A DNA stretch of 64,000 nt from Catenulispora sp. GP43 (GCF_041260665.1 NZ_JBGCCT010000025.1:62001-126000); one strand, 5' to 3'. Numbered from the stretch's first letter, positions 1-8,663 are shown. The notes: a model not told the origin generated them from the sequence alone. Made by a program: numbers and translations.

Positions 1-406
1 GGACGCGGACGTGGTCGCGGTGCCCGTAGCCGCCGGCCGCGTCGTAGCTGAGCAGCAGGTCGGCGTGCTCCTCGGCGATGACGGCGGCCAGCCTCCCCGC
101 CGCCTCGTCGATCGGCGCCCGCATGAAGCGCGGCCGGTCCGGCGGATCGGGGAACAGCAGCGCGCCGTGGCCGCTGTCGGCGTAGCCGAGGTGGTGCACG
201 CGCGCCACGCCGAGCACCCGCGCACTGGCCCGCAGCTCGTCGAGCCGCACCAGGGCGCCGGGCTCGCGGGCGTCGCCCATCGCGCCGTCGCAGGCCACGA
301 CGATCACGGTGCGGTGGCCCTCGGCGGCCAGCCGGGCCAGGGTGCCGCCGGTGAGCAGGACCTCGTCGTCGGGGTGGGCATGGAAGGCGATGACGGTCTT
401 GGGCAT
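1..406 (-). CDS. PIG-L family deacetylase (3' end beyond window)
   Basis: This is the N-terminal 135 residues of a PIG-L/LmbE-type metal-dependent deacetylase, the fold used by mycothiol deacetylases and GlcNAc-PI de-N-acetylases. Translated from the ATG at 406 on the minus strand it opens MPKTVIAFHAHPDDEVLLTG, which carries the AHPDDE zinc-binding motif. Further on it has GGYGHRDH, the second metal-binding segment (HxxH). The gene runs off the left edge, so the C-terminus is not visible. The substrate cannot be told from this part. The rightward reading of the same DNA is an antisense shadow. Confidence 0.9.
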   Translation of the reverse strand, partial: MPKTVIAFHAHPDDEVLLTGGTLARLAAEGHRTVIVVACDGAMGDAREPGALVRLDELRASARVLGVARVHHLGYADSGHGALLFPDPPDRPRFMRAPIDEAAGRLAAVIAEEHADLLLSYDAAGGYGHRDHVRV

Positions 407-470
407 GCTGGGAGGACGCCGCTCGGGCGGGCGGCGGTTGCCAGGCGGATCACCCGGACGCGGGCCCCGC

Positions 471-1631
471 TCAAGCATGGGGACCGGCCTCCACCTCGCC
501 CAGCACCAGCTCCGTGGCGACGCCGAGGATCTCCCCGACGCGCGCCGCCTGTTCCTCCAGCGCGGCCCGCAGCACGCGGTCCGGCGCGCTGAACGCCTCG
601 ACGGTGACGGTCGCGCGGCGTCCGGCGCGTCGCAGATGCCAGATCCCGGCGACCACACCGTCCACCAGCAGGATCGGCCGGTTGCCCGCCTGGCCGCGAT
701 TCAGCGCACGCTCAGCGGCCCGGCCCGGGAACAGCCGGTCGCGCGGCTGACCGGCGATGCCGTAGGCGTCGAAGTAGGGAAGCAGCCGGACGCCGCCCGG
801 TTCGGCGTCGTCGAACGCGGTGTCGCCGGCGGCGACCCAGGCGGCCGCGCCCTCGAAGTCGACCTCCTCGATACTCCCCGCACCGGCGAGGCTGCCGAAC
901 CCCTTCGCGCCCCACGCCGGGGTGCCGCCGAACCACTTGGCGAACTGGGGCGGCGTGGCCGGACCGTAGGACCACAGATAGTCCCGCACCACGGCGGTCA
1001 GGGCTTCGTCGGTGTCGGCGGGCTTCACCTCAGGGTTCATATACGTGACCTTGCGGCCGCGTCCGGCGCCGAAGCACAGCACGCCGCGGTGTGCGGCCAT
1101 GGCCATCGCCTGCCGCCAACGCGGCCACATGGTCTGGAACGCGGGCATCACCTCGTCGATCGCCCAGGGCCCGGCGAGGTCGCCGACCGCGGCATCCAGT
1201 TCCTCGGTGGTCAGCTCGCTGCCGAGCGCGGAGGCGACAGCGGTCAGGACCGAGTCCAGTTGCTCCGGTGTCAGGCGAACGTCCGGGGCGAAGCGGTCGG
1301 TGATCGGCGGCAGCGCGGACAGGGCCCCGAGCCAGGCGCTCAGTTCCGCGGCGGGGAGCAGATGGACGGTCCCGCGCGGGCCGAAGGTCTTGACCAGGGT
1401 GCGTTCATTCCATAACGCATCTCTGACATCGACGGCCGCGGCGCCGGGGGCCCGGATGGCGACGGAGAGCTCTGCGGCGGACATGATCTGCGCGTGGGCG
1501 CCGGCCATCGACGCGACGGTCCCGGCCAGATCGAGGCCTGCGGAAGGCTGTGGTTCGGCAGCCAAACCGGCGCGCGCCAACCGCCGCGCCGACACGCGCT
1601 GCCAGTCCACTGTCATCGTCTTTGTGCTCAT
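471..1631 (-). CDS. AlkZ-like winged-helix DNA-binding protein (HTH_42 family)
   Basis: The 386-residue protein belongs to the winged-helix HTH_42 family, which includes the AlkZ/YcaQ DNA glycosylases that unhook alkylated and crosslinked bases. At the place where AlkZ has its QxQ catalytic motif this protein reads GAHAQIMSA, so the motif is H46-A-Q48. The phrase KTFGPRGTVHLLP typical of the family follows at about residue 85. The protein is cytosolic with no signal peptide. Some AlkZ-like proteins guard against the host's own genotoxins, but no toxin cluster is visible here, so glycosylase activity is inferred only from the family. Confidence 0.8.
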   Translation of the reverse strand: MSTKTMTVDWQRVSARRLARAGLAAEPQPSAGLDLAGTVASMAGAHAQIMSAAELSVAIRAPGAAAVDVRDALWNERTLVKTFGPRGTVHLLPAAELSAWLGALSALPPITDRFAPDVRLTPEQLDSVLTAVASALGSELTTEELDAAVGDLAGPWAIDEVMPAFQTMWPRWRQAMAMAAHRGVLCFGAGRGRKVTYMNPEVKPADTDEALTAVVRDYLWSYGPATPPQFAKWFGGTPAWGAKGFGSLAGAGSIEEVDFEGAAAWVAAGDTAFDDAEPGGVRLLPYFDAYGIAGQPRDRLFPGRAAERALNRGQAGNRPILLVDGVVAGIWHLRRAGRRATVTVEAFSAPDRVLRAALEEQAARVGEILGVATELVLGEVEAGPHA

Positions 1632-1685
1632 AGAATCAGTGTGCCGTCTGCCACTGACAAGTTTGAGCGAACCAGCGCAATTCGC

Positions 1686-2549
1686 TCATTTCCCCTCGAA
1701 CTCCGCTGCCCGTCGCGCCGCCTTCGCCGCGTATCCGGCCGGCGCGTCCTCCGACACGAACGTCGTCGCGGCCAGCAGCGCCGCCTGCCCCATCGCCTCG
1801 CTCAGGCCGCGATCGGCGAAGGTGTCCACCGAGCGCTTGATCGCCTGCACGGCCAGCGGGGCGTTGGCCGCGATCTCGCGGGCCAGCGCGTACGCCGCCG
1901 GCAGCAGGTCCTCCGGGGCGACCACGTCCTGTACCACCCCGATGCGCGCCGCCGTGGCCGCGTCGATGCGGCGGCCGGTCAGCGCCAGCAGCTTGGCCCA
2001 GCCGCTGCCGGCGTCGCGGGCCAGGCGCATCTCGCCGCCGGCGTCGACGGCCATCCCGATCGTGGCCTCCGGCAGGGCGAAGACCGCGTCGGCGGCGGCC
2101 AGGCGGATGTCGCACATCAACGCCAGCTCGAATCCGAAGCCGAGGCAGTATCCGTGCACGGCCGCGACGATCGGCTGGGGCAGGGTGGCGAAGGCGCGGA
2201 ACTGCTCGTGCACCCACCGGAGCCCCTCGGCGAAGTTGCGGGCGCGTTCGGCCGGCGAGCGGCCGGTGATCCGGTCCTCCGGCAGCCCCAGGTCCACACC
2301 CGCGCAGAAGGCCCGCCCGGAGCCGCGCACCACCAGAACCCTGATCCGGTCGTCGAACCGGATCCGGGCGGCCAGGCGCGCCAGTTGCCGGGAGGCCTCC
2401 CAGCTCCACGCGTTCAGCTTCTCCGGGCGGTCCAGCACCAGCGTCGCGACGCCGGGACCGGCCTCGTCGGCATCGGTCTCCAGCCGCAGCTGCCACTCCT
2501 GCTCCGGCAGCGCCGGTTCGGTCCGGAACGTCGACCTGACATCTGACAC
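1686..2549 (-). CDS. enoyl-CoA hydratase/isomerase family protein
   Basis: A 287-residue crotonase-fold protein that starts at a GTG. It shows the family signature LVLDRPEKLNAWS near residue 55, then the oxyanion segment GSGRAFCAGVDLG, and later AAVHGYCLGFGFELALMCD around residue 130. The usual second catalytic glutamate region reads ALPEATIGMAVDAGGEM, so the P-E-A glutamate of hydratases is present. The C-terminal helix contains AIKRSVDTFADRGL. The exact acyl-CoA is unknown. It lies 54 bases downstream of the start of the AlkZ-like gene on the same strand and is divergent from the broken BrkB gene. Confidence 0.88.
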   Translation of the reverse strand: MSDVRSTFRTEPALPEQEWQLRLETDADEAGPGVATLVLDRPEKLNAWSWEASRQLARLAARIRFDDRIRVLVVRGSGRAFCAGVDLGLPEDRITGRSPAERARNFAEGLRWVHEQFRAFATLPQPIVAAVHGYCLGFGFELALMCDIRLAAADAVFALPEATIGMAVDAGGEMRLARDAGSGWAKLLALTGRRIDAATAARIGVVQDVVAPEDLLPAAYALAREIAANAPLAVQAIKRSVDTFADRGLSEAMGQAALLAATTFVSEDAPAGYAAKAARRAAEFEGK

Positions 2550-2614
2550 ACCGTCAGGTTACTGAACGGCGTGTCGTACCCGGAAGAGCCGCCGCATACA
2601 GTTTCCTGACCTGC

Positions 2615-3591
2615 GTGTCCGAAGATCTGCGAGACGACCTGCGAGACGACGCGGGGGTAGGCCAGCGGGTAGGTCCGCGCCACCGCCGCCGAAGCACCGG
2701 CTACCGCAGCAGGTTCCCGCGGTTCGTCCAATGGGTCGACCACCAACAAGGCGTCCACCTCAGCCGTCTGCGCACAGCCCCCTACCTCGGCCGCGCTCTG
2801 GCCACCTACTCCCGTCGCTGCTGCCGGTGCTCGTGCTCGGCTACCTCGGCCTGGCCTGGCTGGCCCAGCGCCACCCGCACCGCTACAAGAACGCCGACCA
2901 GAACCTGGCCAAGACCATCGGCATCCCGGTGCAGGACGTCAGCTCCCTGTTCGACGCCCAGGCGCACGCGCTGCTCACCGCCACCACCTCGATCATCGGC
3001 GTGATGGGTGTCCTGTACGGGGCCTGGGCCTGGATGAACACCCTGGCCCGGGCCCAGCGCACGATCTGGGGCACCGAGGACGACCCGGTCCCCTGGCGCC
3101 GCGGCGTCCGCGACACCGTCGCCGCGCTGGCCGCGATCCCGCTGATGTTCCTGGGCTTCGCCGTCTCCGGCATGAGCTGGGGCCGCCTGCGGGTGCGCTG
3201 GCACCGCTCCGGCCTGAGCTGGCAGACCCTGGGCACGCTCGTCATCGCCACCGTCCTGCTGGCGGTGGGAACGGTCCTGTTCGCGGTCGTCTGCCAGCAG
3301 CTGTGCCGCAGGCTCGGCGGCGCGCCGGCGTCCAGAGACCTGTGGCTCAGCGCGGGCGCGACCGGCCTGTGCACCGCGGTGCTGTCCGCGGTGGCGCAGG
3401 AGATCGTCCGCCACACCGCGTCCAACCCCTACGGCATTGTCATCGACTTCGTCGGGCTGATGGTGTGGGTCAGCATCGTGATCCGCGTCCACCTGTCCCT
3501 GACGCTGTGGGCCGCCGAGGAGGATCCCTCGACGGCCCACAGAGCCGAAGTTCAGCCCATTAGAGAGCCAAGGCAGCCAGCGCCGCGTTGA
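2615..3591 (+). pseudogene. BrkB/YihY-type membrane protein with an apparent one-base deletion
   Basis: The 5' part (GTG at 2615) encodes RFVQWVDHQQ and then GRALATYS, the usual start of YhjD/BrkB membrane proteins. At about 2811-2816 this frame turns into an Arg/Cys-rich string, while the frame one base back continues with SLLPVLVLGYLGLAW and several hydrophobic segments to the stop at 3591. Restoring one base after TAC TCC C would give one protein of about 325 residues with five to six membrane segments and a cytosolic charged tail. Either the gene is broken, or this is a sequencing error or slippage site. Its 3' end overlaps the convergent gene by 32 bases. Confidence 0.65.
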
Positions 3592-5932
3592 CGATCGCGC
3601 CGGGCACCAGGTCGTGCTGGGCGTACAGGTCCGCCACGGTCCCGGACTGGCCGAAGCTGTCCACGCCCAGCGGCACCGCCGGCACCCCGACCGCCGAGCC
3701 CAGCCAGGCCATCGCGTGCGAGGCGGCGTCGTGCACCGTGACGATCGGCGCGCGCCCCGGGAACAGCTCCTTGAGCACCGAGGGCCGGCGCGGGCCGGAG
3801 GCGCTGCGGTAGTCCTGCTGCAGCGCGCTGCGCCATCCGGTGTAGAGCCGGTCCAGGCTGGTCACGTCGACCACGTGCGCCGCGACGCCCTCGGAGGCCA
3901 GCTCGGCCGCGGCGGCCAGCACCTCCGGCAGCACCGCGCCGGAGGCGGCCAGGTGCACCACCGGCGCTCCGGCGTTCTCCAGCTCCGAGGCCACGTGCAG
4001 CCGGTAGCCGCCGGCCAGCACCTGCTCGCGCAGCCGCTCCTCCCCCACCCGCGCCAGCGCGGCCTCGAACGGCGCCTGGTCGATGGGCCGGGTGGTCAGG
4101 CGCAGGTAGGCCGAGGAGCCGGCCTCGCCGCGGCCCATCCGGGCCAGCGCGTCGCACAGCACCCAGTCCAGGGTGCGGGTGTAGGCGGGCTCGGAGAACA
4201 CCACGTTCGGCAGCTCCAGGCCGATCGAGGCGGTGATCGTGGACTGGTGCGCGCCGCCCTCGGGGGCCAGCGTGACGCCGGAGGGCGTGCCGGCGATCAG
4301 GAAGCGCGCGCCGGAGTAAGTACCGTAGATGAAGGCGTCCAGGCCGCGGCAGACGAAGGGGTCGTACACGGTCCCGATCGGCAGCAGCGGCTGGTCCGAC
4401 AGGTCCCAGGTCAGGCCGAGCTGGCCCAGCAGCAGGAACAGGTTCATCTCGGAGATGCCGAGCTCGATGTGCTGCCCGGAGGGGGACTCGTTCCAGCGCA
4501 CCGGGGAGTCGGCGGCGGTGTAGTTCCGCACCTCGGCAGGCGCGAACACGCCGAACTTGTTGATGAACCCGGCCAGGTTCGTCGAGGTCGCCACGTCCGG
4601 GGCGGTGGTCACCAGATGCCGGGCCACCTCCGGGGTGCGCGCCAGGCCCGAGACCAGGCGGCCGAAGGCCTCCTGCGTGGAGGTCGGCTTGGCCGGCGAG
4701 CGGGTCTCGACCTGGACCGGGACCGGGACCGGCGGGTGCGCGGTGGGCTGCGGGCGCTTCAGGAGCGCGGCGCGCGCGGCGACCACGCGGCCGGCAGCGG
4801 TGTCCGGGGAGATGCGGTCCCACTCGGTGGCCTCGGTCAGGCCCTGGGCGGTGCGCAGCTGCGCGACCTGCTCGGTGCTCAGCAGCGCCGAGTGGTTGCG
4901 CGGGTTGCCGGCGATCGGCAGGCCCCAGCCCTTGACGGTGTAGGCGAAGACCACGCTGGGGCGGTCGGTGACGGCGTCGCACTCGGCGTAGGCGTCGAGC
5001 ATCGCGGTCAGGTCGTGGCCGCCGAGGTCGGTGAGCAGGGCGCCGAGGTCCTCGTCGGGGACCACGGACAGGATCGAGGCGACCTCGGCCGGGGCGCCTT
5101 CCAGGAACTCCGTGCGCAGGCGCGCGCCGTCCAGGCCGAACAGCGACTGGTAGCGCTCGTTGGACATGGCGTCGATCCACGCCTTCAGCGCGCCGCCGCC
5201 GGGCCGGTCGAACACGGCCTGCAGGCGGCGGCCGTACTTGACCTCCACGACGTGCCAGCCCGCGGCCTCGAACTGCAGGCGCAGCTGGCCCTCGCGGATA
5301 CCGGGCACCACGCGGTCCAGGGACTGCCGGTTGAAGTCGACGATCCACATGACCTCGCCCAGGCCCGCGCACGCCGGGTCGGCGATGGCCTCCCAGACGT
5401 TGCCCTCGTCCAGTTCGGCGTCGCCCAGCAGCGCCACGAAGCGGGAGCGGGGCCGGGCCCCGAAGTGCGCGTCGACGTAGCGGCGCGCGGCGGCGGCGAA
5501 CAGCGGCGCGGCCGGGCCCAGGCCTACCGAGCCGGTGGAGAAGTCCACACGGTCGGGGTCCTTGGTACGGCTCGGGTAGGACTGCAGGCCGCCGAAGGCG
5601 CGCAGCTGCGTCAGGTAGGAGCGGTCCAGTTCGCCCAGCAGGTACTGGATGCCGTGGAAGACCGGCGAGGCGTGCGGCTTGACCGACACCTTGTCGTCCG
5701 GGCCCAGGTGGTGGAAGTACAGCGCGGTCATGGCGGTGACCAGCGAGGCCGAGGAGGCCTGGTGGCCGCCGACCTTGACCCCGTCGCCGGTGGCGCGGTC
5801 GTGGTTGGCGGCGTCGACGATCCTGGTGGCCAGCCACAGGACGCGTTGTTGGATCTCGTTCAGGGCTTCCAGGTCCGCTCGGCCCGCCGGATCGGCGGAC
5901 GTCGGGGCGGACTGGGGAACTGCTGCGGGCAT
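3560..5932 (-). CDS. transketolase-like / homodimeric E1-like thiamine diphosphate enzyme
   Basis: The 790-residue protein resembles the homodimeric pyruvate dehydrogenase E1 (AceE) and transketolase. Residues 60-130 carry HASPVFHGIQYLLG and DFSTGSVGLG. The thiamine diphosphate motif GDAELDEGNVWEA followed by an N (VDFNRQSLD) is near residue 180. The pyrimidine-binding half contains ISEMNLFLLLG near residue 500, and a TK C-terminal domain ends the chain. It is shorter than AceE (about 890-910 residues), so pyruvate as the substrate is not assured. No E2 or E3 gene is nearby. The ATG at 5932 has GAGGG seven bases upstream. Confidence 0.8.
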   Translation of the reverse strand: MPAAVPQSAPTSADPAGRADLEALNEIQQRVLWLATRIVDAANHDRATGDGVKVGGHQASSASLVTAMTALYFHHLGPDDKVSVKPHASPVFHGIQYLLGELDRSYLTQLRAFGGLQSYPSRTKDPDRVDFSTGSVGLGPAAPLFAAAARRYVDAHFGARPRSRFVALLGDAELDEGNVWEAIADPACAGLGEVMWIVDFNRQSLDRVVPGIREGQLRLQFEAAGWHVVEVKYGRRLQAVFDRPGGGALKAWIDAMSNERYQSLFGLDGARLRTEFLEGAPAEVASILSVVPDEDLGALLTDLGGHDLTAMLDAYAECDAVTDRPSVVFAYTVKGWGLPIAGNPRNHSALLSTEQVAQLRTAQGLTEATEWDRISPDTAAGRVVAARAALLKRPQPTAHPPVPVPVQVETRSPAKPTSTQEAFGRLVSGLARTPEVARHLVTTAPDVATSTNLAGFINKFGVFAPAEVRNYTAADSPVRWNESPSGQHIELGISEMNLFLLLGQLGLTWDLSDQPLLPIGTVYDPFVCRGLDAFIYGTYSGARFLIAGTPSGVTLAPEGGAHQSTITASIGLELPNVVFSEPAYTRTLDWVLCDALARMGRGEAGSSAYLRLTTRPIDQAPFEAALARVGEERLREQVLAGGYRLHVASELENAGAPVVHLAASGAVLPEVLAAAAELASEGVAAHVVDVTSLDRLYTGWRSALQQDYRSASGPRRPSVLKELFPGRAPIVTVHDAASHAMAWLGSAVGVPAVPLGVDSFGQSGTVADLYAQHDLVPGAIVNAALAALAL

Positions 5933-5990
5933 GGCGCATCCCTCGCGGTTCGGGGGCGGACGTCGTTGTCACACGCCCGGCTCTGCGGGG

Positions 5991-6809
5991 TCACCGCGCC
6001 AGGCTCGTGGTCTCATTATCGGACGTCGGCTCGCCTGCTGAAAACGTCGAGGTCGAACGGGGGATCTTGATCCACGGATCGCCTCTGCGCCGGCGCGCGC
6101 GATCAGTTCTGGTCAGCGGGTACAGGGACAGCCCGATGCCGAAGGCGACCAGGTGCCCCAGCGGGGTGTAGTCCACCGCGGCGTCGAAGTCCTTCAGCGA
6201 GGCCTGGTAGAGCAGGTAGGCCAGCATCAGCGACCACACCGACAGGCGGTAGGGCCAGCGCAGCCGGTAGGCCAGCAGCGCGGCGCACGCGTAGGCGCCG
6301 TAGCTGATGCCGACGTCGATGGTGCGGGAGTAGACCCGGTCCTGCTCGGGGGTCAGGACCACCGTCTCCTCGATCCACAGCGCGATCAGGAGCGTGGCGC
6401 CGATGTGGCCGGCCAGGAACGCCAGCACGGTGCGCCAGGTGCCGATCCAGCGCTCGAGCGGCGCCAGGTAGATGAAGGCGGTCAGGGCCATGAACACCAG
6501 CTCGTTGACGTCGGTCCACATCGCTGAGCCGAACAGCACCGTCAGCGGCTCCTTCTTCAGGTGCGCCAGCGTGGTGGAGTGCGTGAGCAGCACCGCGTTG
6601 CGCAGCCGCGGAGACAGGCCGATCAGCATCCAGGCGTGCACCACGACCAGCAGCGACAGCGCCGTGGTGAACGGCGCCAGCCGGGCCCAGGCCTTGAGCC
6701 AGTTCCAGCCGATGCGCACATGCCGGCTGGCCCAGGTGTTGGTGCGCAGGAGGTACACGACCAGTAACACCGCCGGAATGGCGGCAAGTTCTACCCAGCC
6801 GGTCCTCAT
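5991..6809 (-). CDS. rhomboid-like multi-spanning membrane protein
   Basis: A 272-residue integral membrane protein with about six hydrophobic segments and a charged C-terminal tail from residue 235. The order of segments and the phrases DVGISYGAYACAA (165-177) and PLGHLVAFGIG (216-226) resemble the serine and histidine helices of rhomboid proteases. The expected GxSG is GISYG here, so S169 and H219 could still form a dyad but the motif is not canonical. It could be an inactive rhomboid relative. It lies upstream of the transketolase-like gene on the same strand, 58 bases away. Confidence 0.7.
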   Translation of the reverse strand: MRTGWVELAAIPAVLLVVYLLRTNTWASRHVRIGWNWLKAWARLAPFTTALSLLVVVHAWMLIGLSPRLRNAVLLTHSTTLAHLKKEPLTVLFGSAMWTDVNELVFMALTAFIYLAPLERWIGTWRTVLAFLAGHIGATLLIALWIEETVVLTPEQDRVYSRTIDVGISYGAYACAALLAYRLRWPYRLSVWSLMLAYLLYQASLKDFDAAVDYTPLGHLVAFGIGLSLYPLTRTDRARRRRGDPWIKIPRSTSTFSAGEPTSDNETTSLAR

Positions 6810-6930
6810 GTGCCCAGTGTCTCCCTATCGACCCGATCAGCGCCTGTCCTCGGTGTATTCCCAAGACTGAGCAGCACTGTGCAGGTTCCCGCTGAGAAGC
6901 CGATGAAAAACGCGGGAACGCAGCGAAGAC

Positions 6931-6961
6931 GGGATCCGGATCCCTGAGGGACCCGGATCCC
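6931..6961 (-). terminator. hairpin terminator downstream of the four-domain chaplin
   Basis: Two 14-base arms (6931-6944 and 6948-6961) pair with a single mismatch around a TGA loop. The hairpin lies 22 bases past the stop of the leftward chaplin gene. No long T-run follows, as is common in actinomycetes. Confidence 0.6.
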
Positions 6962-6983
6962 GCCGCTCCTACCAGGGTGAACG

Positions 6984-8018
6984 CTAGAACGAGCGACCCG
7001 GCTTGAACTTGCGGTACATGAACGCGCCGCCGCCCATCAGCGCCGCGCCGATCGGGGCGAGCATCAGGCCGTCGGCACCGGTGTGCGCCAGCGTGCCGAC
7101 CGCGGGCGGGACGACCGAGCCGGTCTCGGGCGGGGTGGTGCGCGGGGCGGTCCAGCCGGTAGTGGTGGTGTTCGGCGGCGAGGGCGGCGGGGTGCCGATC
7201 GGGGGCGTGGACGGTGCGCCGTTCGCGCACGTGTTGCCCTCGGCGCCGTTGCCGACGCCGACCACGTTCACCGAGTCGCCGCAGACGTTCACCGGGACGG
7301 AGATCGGCAGCTGGACGGTGTTGCCGGATCCGACACCCGGAGAGCCCACCGAGCTGCCGGTCGCGGTCGAGCCGCCGGTGGTGCCGCCGGCGTTGGCGCA
7401 GTGGTTGCCCTTGGCCCCGTTGCCGACGCCGACCACGTTGACGGTGTCGCCGCACAGGTTGACCGGGACGTCCACGGGGACCTGGACGGTGTTGCCCGAG
7501 ACGATGCCCGGGGAGCCCACGGAGCTGCCGGTGGCCGTGGAGCCGCCGCCGGCGCCGCCGCCGTTGTAGCAGTGGTTGCCCAGGGCGCCGTTGCCCACGC
7601 CGACCACGTTCACCGAGTCGCCGCAGGCGTTGACCGGGATGTGCACCGGGGCCTGGATCGTGTTGCCCGAGAGGATGCCCGGGGAGCCGACCGAGCTGCC
7701 GGCCGCCGACGCTCCGCCGCCGGCCGTCGCGCCGCTGCCGCCGGCGCTGGCGCCGCCGGAGTTGGCGCAGTGGTTGCCGGCCGCCGGGTTGAGCAGGCCC
7801 ACCACGTTGGCCGTCACACCGCAGACGTTGATCGGGATGTCCACCGGGATCTGGATGGTGTTGCCCGAGAGGATGCCCGGCGAGCCGGCGGTGGTGATGC
7901 CGGCGTCGCCGACCCCGGCGGCCGACGCGTCGGCGTGCGCGATCCCGGCCCCGCCGGTGGCGAGCAGCCCACCGGTGGTGAGTCCGAAAACGATCCGCCG
8001 CTTTGCTTGCGATTGCAT
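6984..8018 (-). CDS. long chaplin with four chaplin domains and a LAxTG sorting tail
   Basis: Chaplins are secreted amphipathic surfactant proteins that coat aerial hyphae. This 344-residue protein has a signal peptide ending near GAGIAHA (28), then four chaplin domains at about 45-87, 111-153, 168-210 and 225-267. Each begins GSPG and holds a Cys pair (66/84, 132/150, 189/207, 246/264). Gly/Ser linkers join them. A Pro/Thr-rich wall-spanning stretch follows, then LAHTG (310-314), a hydrophobic helix and a basic tail, which is a class E sortase signal. Streptomyces long chaplins have two domains, so four is unusual. AGGGG precedes the ATG by six bases. Confidence 0.95.
   Translation of the reverse strand: MQSQAKRRIVFGLTTGGLLATGGAGIAHADASAAGVGDAGITTAGSPGILSGNTIQIPVDIPINVCGVTANVVGLLNPAAGNHCANSGGASAGGSGATAGGGASAAGSSVGSPGILSGNTIQAPVHIPVNACGDSVNVVGVGNGALGNHCYNGGGAGGGSTATGSSVGSPGIVSGNTVQVPVDVPVNLCGDTVNVVGVGNGAKGNHCANAGGTTGGSTATGSSVGSPGVGSGNTVQLPISVPVNVCGDSVNVVGVGNGAEGNTCANGAPSTPPIGTPPPSPPNTTTTGWTAPRTTPPETGSVVPPAVGTLAHTGADGLMLAPIGAALMGGGAFMYRKFKPGRSF
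7218..7886 (-). repeat. four direct repeats encoding chaplin domains
   Basis: Units of about 129 bases lie at 7758-7886, 7560-7688, 7389-7517 and 7218-7346. They are in-frame repeats inside the long chaplin gene. Units 2 to 4 are most alike (NVVGVGNGA in all three), while unit 1 has NVVGLLNPA and so resembles the neighbouring short chaplin. Confidence 0.85.
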
Positions 8019-8205
8019 GAAAGCCCCTGCCTTGTTCCGTCTGCCGTGTTCTTCAGACGAGCCGATAGACCTATCCGACTAACGAGGCGGTCAGCGGGAG
8101 GTTTTTCCCGGCAAACCGTGAATCGTTCGTACGAGTGAACCGGGGCAGCCCGGGGCAACCACGGCGCCGGGCTGGTTGTCGGGGGCTTTCGGCGCATACG
8201 GGAAA

Positions 8206-8246
8206 GGGCGGCTCCGAGGACCCGCCAGGGATCCTCGGAGCCGCCC
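8206..8246 (-). terminator. perfect 15-bp hairpin downstream of the short chaplin
   Basis: The arms 8206-8220 and 8232-8246 are exact inverted complements around an 11-base loop. On the minus strand the structure lies 33 bases past the short chaplin stop and is followed by CCCTTTCCC-like DNA. It separates the short chaplin from the long one. Confidence 0.75.
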
Positions 8247-8278
8247 TCGGGGCCGCCCATCAGACGGCCGCGGCTTTG

Positions 8279-8518
8279 TCAGCCGTTGACGCAGGTGTTG
8301 CCGAACGCCGGGTTCAGGAGGCCGATGACGCTCACGGTCAGACCGCAGGCGTTCACGGGCACGTGCACCGGGACCTGGATGGTGTTGCCCGAGACGATGC
8401 CGGGCGAGCCCACGGCGGAGCCGTCGGCGGTGGCCTCGGCACTGGCCACACCGGCCCCGGCCATCGCCAGGCCGCCGGTGGCGGCGACGAGGGCGGCGAT
8501 CTTCTTGGTCTTCAGCAC
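8279..8518 (-). CDS. short chaplin
   Basis: A 79-residue secreted protein: a signal peptide (VLKTKKIAALVAATGG through GVASA, residue 27) and one chaplin domain with GSPGIVSGNTIQVPVHVPVN and a Cys pair (C58 and C76). The GTG at 8518 is chosen because AGGAGGAAG sits just upstream and the signal peptide then starts with a normal basic n-region. A longer reading from 8581 would put polar residues before it. The single domain and lack of anchor match the short chaplins that self-assemble at the air interface. It lies upstream of the long chaplin on the same strand, separated by a strong hairpin. Confidence 0.95.
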   Translation of the reverse strand: MLKTKKIAALVAATGGLAMAGAGVASAEATADGSAVGSPGIVSGNTIQVPVHVPVNACGLTVSVIGLLNPAFGNTCVNG

Positions 8519-8663
8519 TGGTACTTCCTCCTGGGTAGCGGCGGCACCGATCACGTGCCGCTCGTCCGGAGAAACGACCACCGCTCACTGAGCGAAACGC
8601 CCACCGACCGGCGATCAGCCGATCTGGTGAAGGTATGACTTCCGACTTGTGGGGCGGTTCGGG

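Noticed and set aside
3614-6070. A very long rightward open frame (about 818 residues) opposite the transketolase-like gene
   Set aside because: It is the antisense of a gene with clear ThDP motifs. Its product is Gly/Arg/Gln-rich with no domain, as expected from a GC-rich shadow frame.
7218-7886. Regular repeats that could be read as a CRISPR array
   Set aside because: The units are about 129 bases, in frame, and encode chaplin domains with conserved Cys pairs.
8019-8278. A riboswitch between the two chaplins
   Set aside because: The only clear structure is the 15-bp hairpin after the short chaplin. I could not find a known aptamer core in the remainder.
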